The notes under the pieces were generated by a model. The model was not told where the DNA came from. It made no database searches and was given only the letters and a program-made list of their open reading frames with translations. Positions 1 to 8,357 of a stretch of 64,000 bases of DNA are shown here, piece after piece. The position numbers and the translations under genes are program-made. Every line of letters starts with the position of its first letter. The first letter of the stretch is position 1. This stretch comes from Armatimonadota bacterium (GTDB taxonomy: Bacteria; Armatimonadota; Fimbriimonadia; Fimbriimonadales; Fimbriimonadaceae), in NCBI GenBank assembly GCA_016223145.1, contig JACRPN010000005.1, positions 213,819 to 277,818 on the forward strand. The letters are read 5' to 3'.

Positions 1-183
1 CATATCGCGCCCGTCTCTACTTGTGCCAAAGGAGTGGCGGGCGCAACGGCCAGGACGGCCATCCACTTTGGAGGGGGAAGCAGCACTGATTTCGGCGGCC
101 GGTTTGCCTCGGCCGCGCCCCTCTTTCATCAGATCGTCGCCGGATCCGGCCCTTATTCCCCTGCATGGACTCCGCCGGAGCAC

Positions 184-189
184 CATAAT
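184..189 (+). promoter_or_regulatory. -10-like box for the TPR gene (leaderless type)
   Basis: CATAAT lies 6 nt before the ATG at 196 and no Shine-Dalgarno is visible. This spacing would put the transcript start at or beside the start codon. Inference from position only; it recurs at several other genes here. Confidence 0.45.
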
Positions 190-195
190 TCCACC

Positions 196-1107
196 ATGTC
201 GCTCGCTTCCAAGTGGTTCGGTTTTGGGCAGGACCCGCTCTTCGATCAGGGCGTTCGCGCCATGACGTCGAGCGACTTCGACACCGCCATCGAGTCCTTT
301 GAGGCGGTGCTCCAGCGCGAAAAGGATCCCGGGCGCATGCAAACCATCCTGCGCAACCTCACCGAGTGCCATTCCCGCGTAGCCGACGCGGCCCTTGCGG
401 TTGGAGACGCAGCCTCGGCGCTGGCCGCCGTTCGCCGGGCGCTTCGGCTCCACCCTTCCTACCCCGACCTGCACCTCAAGGCCGCCAAGGCCGCGTTCCC
501 CGCGGGCGACTTAGAGGCGGAATCGGCATCGGTAGAGCAGGCGCTCAGGCTCAATCCCCGCTATGCCGACGCTTTGCTCTATAGGGCCGCGATGGCGATG
601 CGGTCCGGCGACGCTTCAGCCTCCAAGGTTCACGCAAGCTCCGCTCAGGACGCTCAGCCGGCCTATGCCAACGCCGTGCGGGAGGCGATGGCGCTGGCAG
701 AGTCCGGGGAGCTTCCAAACGCCGCGGCGCGGCTCTTTGCGGCGGTCGGCGCGGCAGCGGGAGATGCCAACACTCGCGCCATGGCTGCCGACGCACTGAG
801 CAAAGACCGGCGCTACGAAGAGGCGGCCCGCGAATATGAGCTGGCCCTGCAACTGGCCCCGAATTACGCGGATATCCGGTGCAAGTTCGGCCAAACGCTT
901 CTGGAACTGGATCGCGTGGAGGAGGCCGAACATGCCTTTCGCCAGGCGCTCGAGGTCAACCCGCGCTATGCCGAGGCCTGGGCCCAGTTGGGGATCGCGC
1001 TCAAGCGGCTCTCCAAGTCTGAAGAAGCCAAGACCGCGTTCACCGAAGCCCTCAAGCTCGACCCCACCCACCCGATTGCCTCAATTGAGGGCTCAAGACG
1101 CCGGTAG
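196..1107 (+). CDS. TPR-repeat protein
   Basis: A 303-residue protein made almost entirely of tetratricopeptide repeats, seen as successive helices with the A..LYRAAMA, AAREYELALQLAPNYAD and AEHAFRQALEVNPRYAEAW patterns ending in 'LDPTHP'. Such repeats form a superhelical protein-binding scaffold; no catalytic domain is visible. No signal peptide is apparent, so it is probably cytoplasmic. The reading frame is open upstream to 34, but ATG 196 is preferred because the residues before it are not TPR-like and a CATAAT box sits 6 nt upstream. The binding partner is unknown. It is followed at 78 nt by hen1, with no clear functional link. Confidence 0.8.
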   Translation: MSLASKWFGFGQDPLFDQGVRAMTSSDFDTAIESFEAVLQREKDPGRMQTILRNLTECHSRVADAALAVGDAASALAAVRRALRLHPSYPDLHLKAAKAAFPAGDLEAESASVEQALRLNPRYADALLYRAAMAMRSGDASASKVHASSAQDAQPAYANAVREAMALAESGELPNAAARLFAAVGAAAGDANTRAMAADALSKDRRYEEAAREYELALQLAPNYADIRCKFGQTLLELDRVEEAEHAFRQALEVNPRYAEAWAQLGIALKRLSKSEEAKTAFTEALKLDPTHPIASIEGSRRR

Positions 1108-1184
1108 TCCCGCGTGCCTTCCTGAGCGGATTCCATCCCTTTTGAGAGCGGGAGGTAGAGCCTGGTAACCTTCCCTTCCCGCCG

Positions 1185-2582
1185 ATGGTATTGCTCATCT
1201 CGACGACTCATAGGCCTGCAACCGACCTGGGGTACTTGCTTCACAAGAACCCCGGGCGCGCGCACAGGTTTGAACTGGGCGTTGGCGTCACGGCCGTGGT
1301 CTTTCCGGAAGCGACCAATGATCGCTGCACGGCAGCGCTGGTCCTTGAGGTCGATCCCGTCGGCCTTGTCCGAAACCGCCAAAAACCGAGTGGCGATGGC
1401 GGGCTGTTCGACCAATACGTGAACGACCGCCCCTACGCCGCCTCATCCTTGCTCTGCACCGCGATGGCCAAGGCCTTTGGTACCGCGATGACGGGCCGCT
1501 GCAAGGAAAGACCAGAATTGGCAGAAGCGGAGATTCCGCTCGAAGCGAGACTTCCCGTCGTGGCCGCACGTGGCGGGGAGACCTTTCTCAAAGGACTCTT
1601 TGAACCGTTGGGCTACGAGGTCGAGTGCTCGCGGCTGCCACTCGACGCCAGCTATCCTGAGTGGGGCGAAGGAAGGCATTTCGACGTCACGATCAAGGGT
1701 GTCAAGCGGATCAAGGATTTGCTGCAGCACTTGGCGGTGCTAATCCCTGTTCTAGATGATCAGAAGCACTACTGGGTCGACGAGCAAGAGATCGACAAGC
1801 TCCTGCGTAAGGGGGCCGGCTGGCTTTCCGCGCACCCCAAGAAAGAGGAAATCGCTCGACGATATTTGCGCCGACAGCTTCACCTTACGCGGGAGGCCCT
1901 TGCCCGACTGGTCGATGAAACCGACGATCCCGATCAAGAGGAAGAGGAGCGCGCCAGCGAGGAGCAGAAGCTGGAAAGGCCGATTTCCCTCCACGACCAG
2001 CGGCTGTCCGCCGTCCTAAGCACCCTAAAGGAGTCGAAAGCCAAAAAGGTGCTGGACATGGGTTGCGGCGAGGGCAGGCTGCTACAACTCCTCCTAAAGG
2101 AGCGCCAATTCGAGAAGATCGTCGGCATGGATGTGTCGTACTCCGCGCTGGAGAAAGCCCACCGGCGCCTCAAAGTCGAGCGCCTTTCGCCGAACCAGGC
2201 AAAACGGCTCGAACTCATCCAGGGCTCCCTGATGTATCGCGACAAACGCCTCGATGGCTATGATGCGGCGGCCATCGTGGAAGTGATCGAGCACCTGGAT
2301 CCTCCTCGGTTGGCGGCTTTCGAGCGGATCGTCTTCGAGTTCGCTCGGCCCCGTACGGTCGTGATCACTACTCCAAACCGGGAATACAATGCCCTCTTCG
2401 AGAACTTGCCAGAAGATGGCATGCGACATCGGGACCATCGCTTCGAGTGGACCCGAGGGGAGTTCCGCGCCTGGACGGAAGGGGTCGTTGAGCGGCACGC
2501 GTATGGAGTGAAACTGCTCGAAATCGGCCCGCAAAACGCAAAGCACGGCGCGCCCACGCAAATGGCGGTGTTCGAGCGTTGA
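1185..2582 (+). CDS. hen1: 3'-terminal RNA ribose 2'-O-methyltransferase Hen1
   Basis: A 465-residue bacterial Hen1, full length. The N-terminal half carries the Hen1 N-domain beginning TTTHRPATDLGYLL, which in known systems stimulates the Pnkp ligase. The C-terminal half is a Rossmann methyltransferase with SAM motif VLDMGCGEG at residues 289-297 and the Mn2+-binding E-x-x-E-H motif at 366-370 (EVIEH). In characterised homologues Hen1 adds a 2'-O-methyl to the terminal ribose at the RNA break before sealing, which protects the repaired site against a second cut by ribotoxins. The stop codon overlaps the start of pnkp by 4 nt (TTGA), so the two are translationally coupled. Confidence 0.95.
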   Translation: MVLLISTTHRPATDLGYLLHKNPGRAHRFELGVGVTAVVFPEATNDRCTAALVLEVDPVGLVRNRQKPSGDGGLFDQYVNDRPYAASSLLCTAMAKAFGTAMTGRCKERPELAEAEIPLEARLPVVAARGGETFLKGLFEPLGYEVECSRLPLDASYPEWGEGRHFDVTIKGVKRIKDLLQHLAVLIPVLDDQKHYWVDEQEIDKLLRKGAGWLSAHPKKEEIARRYLRRQLHLTREALARLVDETDDPDQEEEERASEEQKLERPISLHDQRLSAVLSTLKESKAKKVLDMGCGEGRLLQLLLKERQFEKIVGMDVSYSALEKAHRRLKVERLSPNQAKRLELIQGSLMYRDKRLDGYDAAAIVEVIEHLDPPRLAAFERIVFEFARPRTVVITTPNREYNALFENLPEDGMRHRDHRFEWTRGEFRAWTEGVVERHAYGVKLLEIGPQNAKHGAPTQMAVFER

Positions 2583-5146
2583 GAATCGAAATCCCCGATC
2601 CGTGCATGGTGGTGCTCATTGGCGCCTCGGGAAGCGGCAAGAGCACGTTTGGCAGAGTGCACTTCAAGCCAACGGAGATCGTGTCCTCGGATGGCTGCCG
2701 CGGGCTGGTCAGCGACGATGAGAACGACCTCTCGGCGACCACGGACGCTTTCGAGTTGGTTCACTTTTTGCTTTGCAAACGGCTCACGCGGAACAAGCTG
2801 ACCGTCGTCGACGCGACGAATGTGCAGTTTGAGGCTCGCCGACCGCTGCTGCGGATCGCGCACGATTGCCATGCGCTTGGCGTCGCCATCGTTTTCAACG
2901 TTCGCGATGAGGTTTGCCACGAGCGCAATAGGTCGCGTCCGGACAGGCAGTTCGGACCTCACGTCGTGCGAAACCAGAACCGAGACCTGAGGCGGTCGCT
3001 TGGCCGTTTGCGCAAGGAGGGTTTCCGGCACATCTACATCTTTGATTCTCCTGACAAGATTGGCGACGTCGAGATCGTCAGAACGCCGCTCTGGACGGAT
3101 CGAAGGCAGGAGCTAGGGCCGTTTGACATCATTGGCGACATCCACGGCTGCTATGAAGAACTGGCCGAGCTCCTTTCCGAGTTGGGATATGCGATTCAAA
3201 CCGATTTCGCTTCGGAAGGTGAAGGGCCTGTTTCAGTCACGCCCCCTGCCGGCAGGAGGGCCATATTCCTGGGTGACCTTGTGGACCGCGGCCCAGACTC
3301 GCCGTCCGTACTGAAGCTTGTGATGTCCATGGTCGAATCCGGCGCGGCGTTCTGCGTGCCGGGCAACCACGACGTCAAGCTTCTTAGAAAGCTCTCCGGT
3401 AAGGACGTCCAGATCGCGCATGGCCTAGCTGAAACCCTAGAGCAGCTCGCAACCGAACCGCCGGAGTTCATCGAAAAGACCAGAACCTTTCTGGACGGCC
3501 TCGTGAGCCACTTCGTGCTCGATGAGGGCCGCCTGGTCGTCGCTCACGCGGGAATGCGCGAGGAGATGCAGGGCAGGGCCTCCGGCAGAGTTCGCGATTT
3601 CGCGCTGTTTGGTGAAACGACGGGGGAAACCGATGACTTTGGACTCCCCGTGCGCTTCGATTGGGCATCAGAGTATCGCGGAAAGGCACGCGTGGTCTAT
3701 GGACACACACCTGTTCCAGAGGCCGAGTGGCTCAACCACACGATCAACATCGACACCGGATGCGTGTTTGGGGGGAAGCTGACGGCGCTGAGATACCCCG
3801 AGATGGAGTTGGTCTCGGTACCGGCGAAAAGGGGCTACGCAGAGTCCAAGAAGCCCTTCCTAGTTGCGCCCGTGGCCATGTCGGGACAACAGGCCCATGA
3901 CGATGTGCTGGACATGGCTGATGTGCTCGGGCGGCGGCATATTCAGACCCGCCTTCGCGGCAGCGTCACGATCCGCGAGGAGAATGCGATCGCCGCCCTC
4001 GAGGCCATGAGCCGCTTTGCAGCAAATCCCAAATGGCTTGTGTATCTGCCGCCAACCATGTCGCCAACCGAAACCAGCTCGGAGGACGGTCTTCTGGAGC
4101 ACCCTGCTGAGAGCTTCGCCTACTTCGCTTCGAACGGCGTGACCAAGGTGGTCTGCGAGGAGAAGCACATGGGTTCCCGCGCTGTCGCCGTCGTTTGTCA
4201 GAACCCAGATGTTGCGCGGCATCGCTTCGGGGTCGAGTCGGGCGAATCCGGGATCATCGTGACGAGGACCGGACGGCGTTTCTTCGATGACGAAGTGTTG
4301 GAGCGCGCCTTGCTCGGCCGGATCGCAAGTGCGGCCACTGAAGCGGGCCTCTGGGAGGGGCTGAATACTGGCTGGATGGTGCTCGACTGCGAGTTGATGC
4401 CGTGGTCCGCCAAGGCCCAGGAACTGCTCAAAAGGCAATATGCGCCCGTCGGAGCATCATCGATGGCGTCCCTATCGGCAGAGTGTCAAGTGTTCACCGA
4501 GGCTGCTCAGCGACTAAACGAGCCCGAACTTCAGGCGAAGCTGGAGGATACAGAGCGGCGACTGAGATTGGCGAGCGCCTATGTGGAAGCCTATCGCCGC
4601 TACTGCTGGAAGGTTGATTCGATCGAAGACTACAAGTTGGCCCCATTTCACTTGTTGGCAACGGAGGGGACGGTCCACGTTGACAAAGACCATTTCTGGC
4701 ACATGGAGACCTTGGCACGGATTTGCAGTGAGGATCCGATCTTGCTCAAGACACCCTACAAAGTGGTTGAGACGATGAACCCCGAGAGCGTTGCAGAAGG
4801 AGCGGCTTGGTGGACGGAACTAACCGGAAAAGGTGGTGAGGGGATGGTGATCAAGCCGCTGACCTTCACGGCACGTGGCCCTAAGGGGCTGGTGCAGCCT
4901 GCAGTGAAGTGCCGTGGCAAGGAGTACCTCAGGATCATTTACGGGCCTGAGTACGACCTTCCGGGCAATCTTTCTCGGCTCAGGCGGCGGGGCCTCGCCA
5001 CGAAGCGGTCGCTCGCCGTGAAGGAGTTCGCTCTTGGCATCGAAGCCCTTGAGCGCTTCGTCCGTCGGGAACCCCTTCGGCGCGTACACGAGTGCGTCTT
5101 TGGGGTTCTGGCGATGGAGAGTGAGTCCGTGGACCCACGGCTGTAG
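2579..5146 (+). CDS. pnkp: Polynucleotide kinase-phosphatase-ligase (Pnkp), RNA repair
   Basis: An 855-residue three-domain RNA end-healing and sealing enzyme. The 5'-kinase domain has the P-loop GASGSGKST at residues 15-23. The central metallophosphoesterase, which heals 2',3'-cyclic and 3'-phosphate ends, shows GDIHG (186-190), GDLVDRG (232-238) and GNHD (262-265). The C-terminal adenylyltransferase domain has the nucleotidyl lysine motif KHMG with K529. Translation starts at TTG 2579, inside the hen1 stop (TTGA overlap). In known bacteria Pnkp and Hen1 form a heterotetramer, because Pnkp alone adenylates but does not seal. All three active sites look intact, so a working repair cassette is inferred. 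Confidence 0.95.
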   Translation: MRIEIPDPCMVVLIGASGSGKSTFGRVHFKPTEIVSSDGCRGLVSDDENDLSATTDAFELVHFLLCKRLTRNKLTVVDATNVQFEARRPLLRIAHDCHALGVAIVFNVRDEVCHERNRSRPDRQFGPHVVRNQNRDLRRSLGRLRKEGFRHIYIFDSPDKIGDVEIVRTPLWTDRRQELGPFDIIGDIHGCYEELAELLSELGYAIQTDFASEGEGPVSVTPPAGRRAIFLGDLVDRGPDSPSVLKLVMSMVESGAAFCVPGNHDVKLLRKLSGKDVQIAHGLAETLEQLATEPPEFIEKTRTFLDGLVSHFVLDEGRLVVAHAGMREEMQGRASGRVRDFALFGETTGETDDFGLPVRFDWASEYRGKARVVYGHTPVPEAEWLNHTINIDTGCVFGGKLTALRYPEMELVSVPAKRGYAESKKPFLVAPVAMSGQQAHDDVLDMADVLGRRHIQTRLRGSVTIREENAIAALEAMSRFAANPKWLVYLPPTMSPTETSSEDGLLEHPAESFAYFASNGVTKVVCEEKHMGSRAVAVVCQNPDVARHRFGVESGESGIIVTRTGRRFFDDEVLERALLGRIASAATEAGLWEGLNTGWMVLDCELMPWSAKAQELLKRQYAPVGASSMASLSAECQVFTEAAQRLNEPELQAKLEDTERRLRLASAYVEAYRRYCWKVDSIEDYKLAPFHLLATEGTVHVDKDHFWHMETLARICSEDPILLKTPYKVVETMNPESVAEGAAWWTELTGKGGEGMVIKPLTFTARGPKGLVQPAVKCRGKEYLRIIYGPEYDLPGNLSRLRRRGLATKRSLAVKEFALGIEALERFVRREPLRRVHECVFGVLAMESESVDPRL

Positions 5147-5238
5147 CTGAGAGGCCGCCCCCCGTGCCATAATCCTCCCGATATGATTCTCTGATCTTCC
5201 GGGGCGGGCCGTAATCCCCTCCGGCTCGCAGACCATCA

Positions 5239-5255
5239 CGTTCGACCTTCGAACG
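5239..5255. promoter_or_regulatory. Short inverted repeat upstream of the MFS gene
   Basis: CGTTCG-acctt-CGAACG lies about 55 nt before the MFS start, in the 164-nt gap after pnkp. It may be an operator or a chance palindrome. The same gap holds a CATAAT box at 5168-5173 followed at 9 nt by a three-codon mini-ORF. Confidence 0.25.
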
Positions 5256-5310
5256 GTCCTTGTCCCTTTTGGGCGCCTAGGACCTCCGACCTAAGAACCC
5301 GGGAGCTTCC

Positions 5311-6615
5311 ATGAAATTCTTCGCCCCTTTGCGGCATCCAGGCTTCAAAAACCTGTGGCTCGGACAAGCCATCTCCCAGATGGGAGACGCCCTCTACTAC
5401 ATCGTCTTCATGTTCATGGTCAAGCGCGTGACCGGCTCGAACGCGATGGTCGGCTACGTCGGCGCCCTGGAGACCATTCCCTTCCTGCTGTTCAGCGCCT
5501 ACTCGGGCATCTTGGCCGACAAGATCGACCGCAAGCGCATTCTGCTGGTGTCGGACCTGCTTTGCGGGTCACTCCTTCTGGCTTTTGCCGGGTTTGTGCT
5601 GCTCGTACCGAAGCCTCCTTTCGCCGTGATCGGGATTGTGGCCTTCACGCTTAGCAGCATCCGGGTCTTCTTTTGGCCCGCCAAGGGCGCCGCGATTCCG
5701 AGGCTCGTGCCCGAGGACGCCGTCATGGCGGCGAACGCCCTGAGCTCGATGACCCAAAACGTGATGTTCCTTGCGGGGCTGGGATTCTCAGGCATGGTGC
5801 TCGCGGGCCTGAACGCCCTCTCACCCACCTATTTCTTCGCCACCACCTTCGCCATCAACGCCATGTCGTTCTATGGCTCAGCGTTCTACATCGCGAAGCT
5901 GCCGAAGATCGAGCCTGAGAGGACGGAGGAGGTCAAGCACCCTATCCAGGAGATGCGCGAGGGAGTTCGCTACATCCGCGGGCGCTCCGAGCTGATGGCC
6001 ATGCTGGGCCTCCAGCTCCTGATGACCCTCTTCATCTCGCCGTTCTTCCCCGTGTTCATCGCAACGAACGACGCCTGGTTCGGCGGCAAGCCCGAAACCT
6101 TGGCCGCGCTCGAAGCCGCGTTTTTCGCCGGTTTCACCGTCGGGTCGATCGTCGTCGGGTCGCTGAACCTGAAAAGGCCCGGACTCGGCTTTATCTGGGG
6201 CCTGGCGGCAACAGGCGGAACGGTCGCCGTGATGGCGCTGACGCCCAGCGTATGGCTCTTCGCTGCCTGCAACGTGGCTGCGGGATTGGCGGTGCCGTTC
6301 GCAAGCATTCCGATGACCAGCTACTTGCAGGTCAGCGTGGAGGATGCTTTCCGCGGGCGCGTCAACAGCGCGCTGAACATGGCCTGGATGGGCATGCAGC
6401 CCGTAGGGCTCGCGCTTGCCGGGGTCATGCTCGACAAAGCGGGCATCCTCAGGAGCTTTGCGATCATGGGCTCCGGGATGACGTTCGCGGCGCTGCTGGG
6501 GCTGGCACATGGGCCTTTTAGGAGATCTGAGATGCCGGCGGCTGCGGCCGAGACTCCCACAAACCAAGGGACCGTTGCCTCCCAGACCCTCGAAACCGCC
6601 GCAGCAACAGAATAG
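5311..6615 (+). CDS. MFS transporter (DHA/enterobactin-exporter-like)
   Basis: A 434-residue polytopic membrane protein of the major facilitator superfamily. It opens with LRHPGFKNLWLGQAISQMGDALY, typical of the MFS_3/EntS-like drug or siderophore exporters, and has the loop 2-3 motif ILADKIDRKRIL, characteristic of MFS motif A. About 10-12 hydrophobic segments are evident, followed by a short Ala/Thr-rich cytoplasmic tail. The substrate cannot be told from sequence. The start ATG 5311 follows 'gggagcttcc', a weak ribosome site. It stands alone after pnkp, with a hairpin just downstream. Confidence 0.85.
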   Translation: MKFFAPLRHPGFKNLWLGQAISQMGDALYYIVFMFMVKRVTGSNAMVGYVGALETIPFLLFSAYSGILADKIDRKRILLVSDLLCGSLLLAFAGFVLLVPKPPFAVIGIVAFTLSSIRVFFWPAKGAAIPRLVPEDAVMAANALSSMTQNVMFLAGLGFSGMVLAGLNALSPTYFFATTFAINAMSFYGSAFYIAKLPKIEPERTEEVKHPIQEMREGVRYIRGRSELMAMLGLQLLMTLFISPFFPVFIATNDAWFGGKPETLAALEAAFFAGFTVGSIVVGSLNLKRPGLGFIWGLAATGGTVAVMALTPSVWLFAACNVAAGLAVPFASIPMTSYLQVSVEDAFRGRVNSALNMAWMGMQPVGLALAGVMLDKAGILRSFAIMGSGMTFAALLGLAHGPFRRSEMPAAAAETPTNQGTVASQTLETAAATE

Positions 6616-6633
6616 ATTCAGCATAAAAGAAAA

Positions 6634-6653
6634 GCCCTGGACATCTCCAGGGC
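6634..6653 (+). terminator. Hairpin after the MFS gene, possible terminator
   Basis: GCCCTGG-acatct-CCAGGGC, a 7-bp stem 18 nt past the MFS stop, followed by a weak pyrimidine run (accttct). The A-run on the left side would give a U-run for transcription from the right as well. Confidence 0.55.
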
Positions 6654-6978
6654 ACCTTCTCATCTGAGTCTTGATGAGGCTTCAAGACCGTTTGCCGAGG
6701 CTATCGGCTGGATCGGCGCTTCGGTCCTTCTCAATCCGTCGCGCCTTTCCGGGTTCGATGCGATACCGGCGAACCAATGTCGGTACCGCTCTTTTTTGCA
6801 AGCGAGGCCGCTTTCGCGGCAAGCTCCAACCAAGCTAAAGATTCCAACTTGCCTGGACCGAACGACTCCGATCCGCCTTTCGATCCACGGTCTGCTCCGG
6901 GACAGTTCCCAGCGCTCTGACAGGTTCATTGTACAGCGGTTTCGTGAGCCTGAAAAGGGTTTGTGACAGGTAATAGTG
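6654..6978. other. Non-coding gap with no recognised feature
   Basis: The interval between the MFS terminator and the nucleotidyltransferase gene has one minus-strand open frame (6660-6929). Its translation is Arg/Ser-rich and resembles no family, so I do not call it a gene. No RNA gene or repeat family was recognised here. Confidence 0.5.
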
Positions 6979-7683
6979 CTAGGTTTGGGTCAATCCGGCA
7001 ATGCTCGACATGCGTTCGAACACGATCGTTCGCCTTGCCTGACTCGCAGCATCGGGCGGTAGGTGCCCAGCTACAGCTTCAAGGCACTCCGTTCTTTCCA
7101 GCCAAGTGCGGAAATGGCTCTGAAGGAAATGGCGTAGGTCGGCATCTGCAGATTGGACCTCTTCTCCTAATTGCGCCCTGCCGTCAAGCAACATCACAAT
7201 ATCCTCAAAGTCCTTGCTGACATAAAAGTCGTCCTTGCCTCGATCTGCAAATGCCTCAACCTTGCACGCCAACGCAGTTGCAGCATCGGGAAGCCGAATT
7301 TCGAGGCCGTTTGCCAAGGGAGTTCGGGAGGCGTTCTCAAAAGCGTACTCATACCATCGGTTTGAGAAACCAAGCACATCTTCGGAAAGGGGCATGACAT
7401 CAATCACGAGATCGTCCCTCCTGAACCTACAGATGACTTGGCTCTCAACGTCCTCTGCAAACCCGAGTAAGCGTATCCGCTCACAGTAGCCGTACCAGTC
7501 TGCCCTAGTGAAAGCCTCGCAAATGACGTCCACGTCCTCCGTTGGTCTTGGATCGCGGACCTGGGGTTCTGTGAGATACAGGCCGATAGCTGAACCTCCA
7601 ACGAAGACCAGCTCTGAAGCAAGGTCCTTTAGCGCGATCACCGTTCTCTCCAGGAACGGATAGGCCGGAAATTCGAAGTTCAT
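6979..7683 (-). CDS. MNT/AbiEii-like nucleotidyltransferase (putative toxin)
   Basis: A 234-residue polymerase-beta-fold nucleotidyltransferase. The signature is clear: GGSA at residues 29-32, then D50-x-D52 in PTEDVDV, and a third acidic residue D95 in VIDVMP, completing the metal-binding triad. These features match the minimal nucleotidyltransferases found as toxins or antitoxins (AbiEii, MenA and MNT families). Its ATG overlaps the stop of the upstream winged-helix-like gene by 4 nt, the usual coupling of a toxin-antitoxin pair. The catalytic residues look intact, so NMP transfer to tRNA or protein is possible. The target is unknown and toxicity is inferred from context. Confidence 0.75.
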   Translation of the reverse strand: MNFEFPAYPFLERTVIALKDLASELVFVGGSAIGLYLTEPQVRDPRPTEDVDVICEAFTRADWYGYCERIRLLGFAEDVESQVICRFRRDDLVIDVMPLSEDVLGFSNRWYEYAFENASRTPLANGLEIRLPDAATALACKVEAFADRGKDDFYVSKDFEDIVMLLDGRAQLGEEVQSADADLRHFLQSHFRTWLERTECLEAVAGHLPPDAASQARRTIVFERMSSIAGLTQT

Positions 7684-8258
7684 TGTGCCAGTCTGAGCCT
7701 CTTGGTTAGTTCTTCGATGGCCAGTTCGGAGACACGTGCTTGGCCGTCGCGAATGGCATCGACCAACACCAGCAGCTCATAGAGCGCCTGATCTAGTCGT
7801 GAAGCATCTGGCGCACTGGGCCAGATTGGTTCAAACTCCAGACCAGTAATTCCTCCAACTGGATGCGGCCAAACGGGTGGCGGAACCTGGCCTTGCCGAA
7901 AGCTGGAGACCAGAGGGGAGCCGGCAAAAGATGTGGGGAACCCGCGTGTGATTTGTCCGCGCTTTGGCGGAAAAGCGTACTTAACTCCATGAATCAGAAA
8001 CTCCTGCAAGTTACGCCTGATGGGCCAACGTTGAATGTCGTCATATAGCCTTGCTGCGATACAAAACTGAATGGACTTGTGGATAACAGAGGGGCTCGTC
8101 CTAAGATCTGCGCCAAGGGAAATGTAACTCCACTCGGGCTTACTTGCTTTTCCCTTCTGTGGCAGGTGTTTGGGATTTGCCCCTCTTGGCCCAAGCTTCT
8201 CGGGATGTGCTAAGAGCTTCAGTAGTACCAATATCTCTGAACCTGAGATTGTCGCCAT
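7680..8258 (-). CDS. Winged-helix-like regulator paired with the nucleotidyltransferase (putative antitoxin)
   Basis: A 192-residue protein whose N-terminal ~70 residues read as a helix-turn-helix (SEILVLLKLLAHPE...YISLGADLRTSPSVIHKSIQ). A Pro-rich middle follows, then a conserved-looking C-terminal helix, DQALYELLVLVDAIRDGQ. It heads a two-gene unit with the nucleotidyltransferase (4-nt overlap at 7680-7683). Two long palindromes lie just upstream and the nearer one covers the expected -35 region, so negative autoregulation is likely. A CATAAT box ends 8 nt before the ATG with no Shine-Dalgarno, suggesting a leaderless message. The antitoxin role is inferred from arrangement, not from a named family match. 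Confidence 0.65.
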   Translation of the reverse strand: MATISGSEILVLLKLLAHPEKLGPRGANPKHLPQKGKASKPEWSYISLGADLRTSPSVIHKSIQFCIAARLYDDIQRWPIRRNLQEFLIHGVKYAFPPKRGQITRGFPTSFAGSPLVSSFRQGQVPPPVWPHPVGGITGLEFEPIWPSAPDASRLDQALYELLVLVDAIRDGQARVSELAIEELTKRLRLAQ

Positions 8259-8266
8259 TTCACCGT

Positions 8267-8272
8267 ATTATG
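8267..8272 (-). promoter_or_regulatory. -10-like box of the HTH/nucleotidyltransferase operon
   Basis: On the minus strand CATAAT lies 8 nt before the ATG at 8258. The palindrome at 8276-8301 begins 3 nt upstream of it, so a bound regulator would block the -35 region. Confidence 0.5.
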
Positions 8273-8275
8273 GCT

Positions 8276-8301
8276 CATTCGCCATTCGCGAATAGCGAAT
8301 G
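8276..8301. promoter_or_regulatory. Palindromic operator candidate 1 (26 nt)
   Basis: A 26-nt palindrome with a single mismatched pair, centred on ATTCGCGAAT and flanked by CATTCGC/GCGAATG arms. It sits immediately upstream of the -10 box of the HTH/nucleotidyltransferase pair. It shares its core with candidate 2, whose centre is 54 nt away. Confidence 0.7.
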
Positions 8302-8328
8302 GGCGCGTTTTCAAGCTGCGTTTGCACT

Positions 8329-8356
8329 GCGTTCGCCATTCGCGAATGGCGAACGC
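8329..8356. promoter_or_regulatory. Palindromic operator candidate 2 (perfect 28 nt)
   Basis: A perfect 28-nt palindrome with the same ATTCGCGAAT core and TTCGCC/GGCGAA arms as candidate 1. It ends one base before the lepA stop codon (8358-8360). It can act as a DNA operator for the downstream pair and might also fold as an RNA hairpin at the end of the lepA message. Confidence 0.7.
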
Positions 8357-8357
8357 T

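Noticed and set aside
6660..6929. Minus-strand 89-residue frame after the MFS gene
   Set aside because: No family match, Arg/Ser-rich composition and no ribosome site; the region is treated as non-coding.
8078..8086. TGTGGATAA, a perfect DnaA box
   Set aside because: It lies inside the HTH gene, is single, and is far from dnaA. One 9-mer match in 64 kb is expected by chance.
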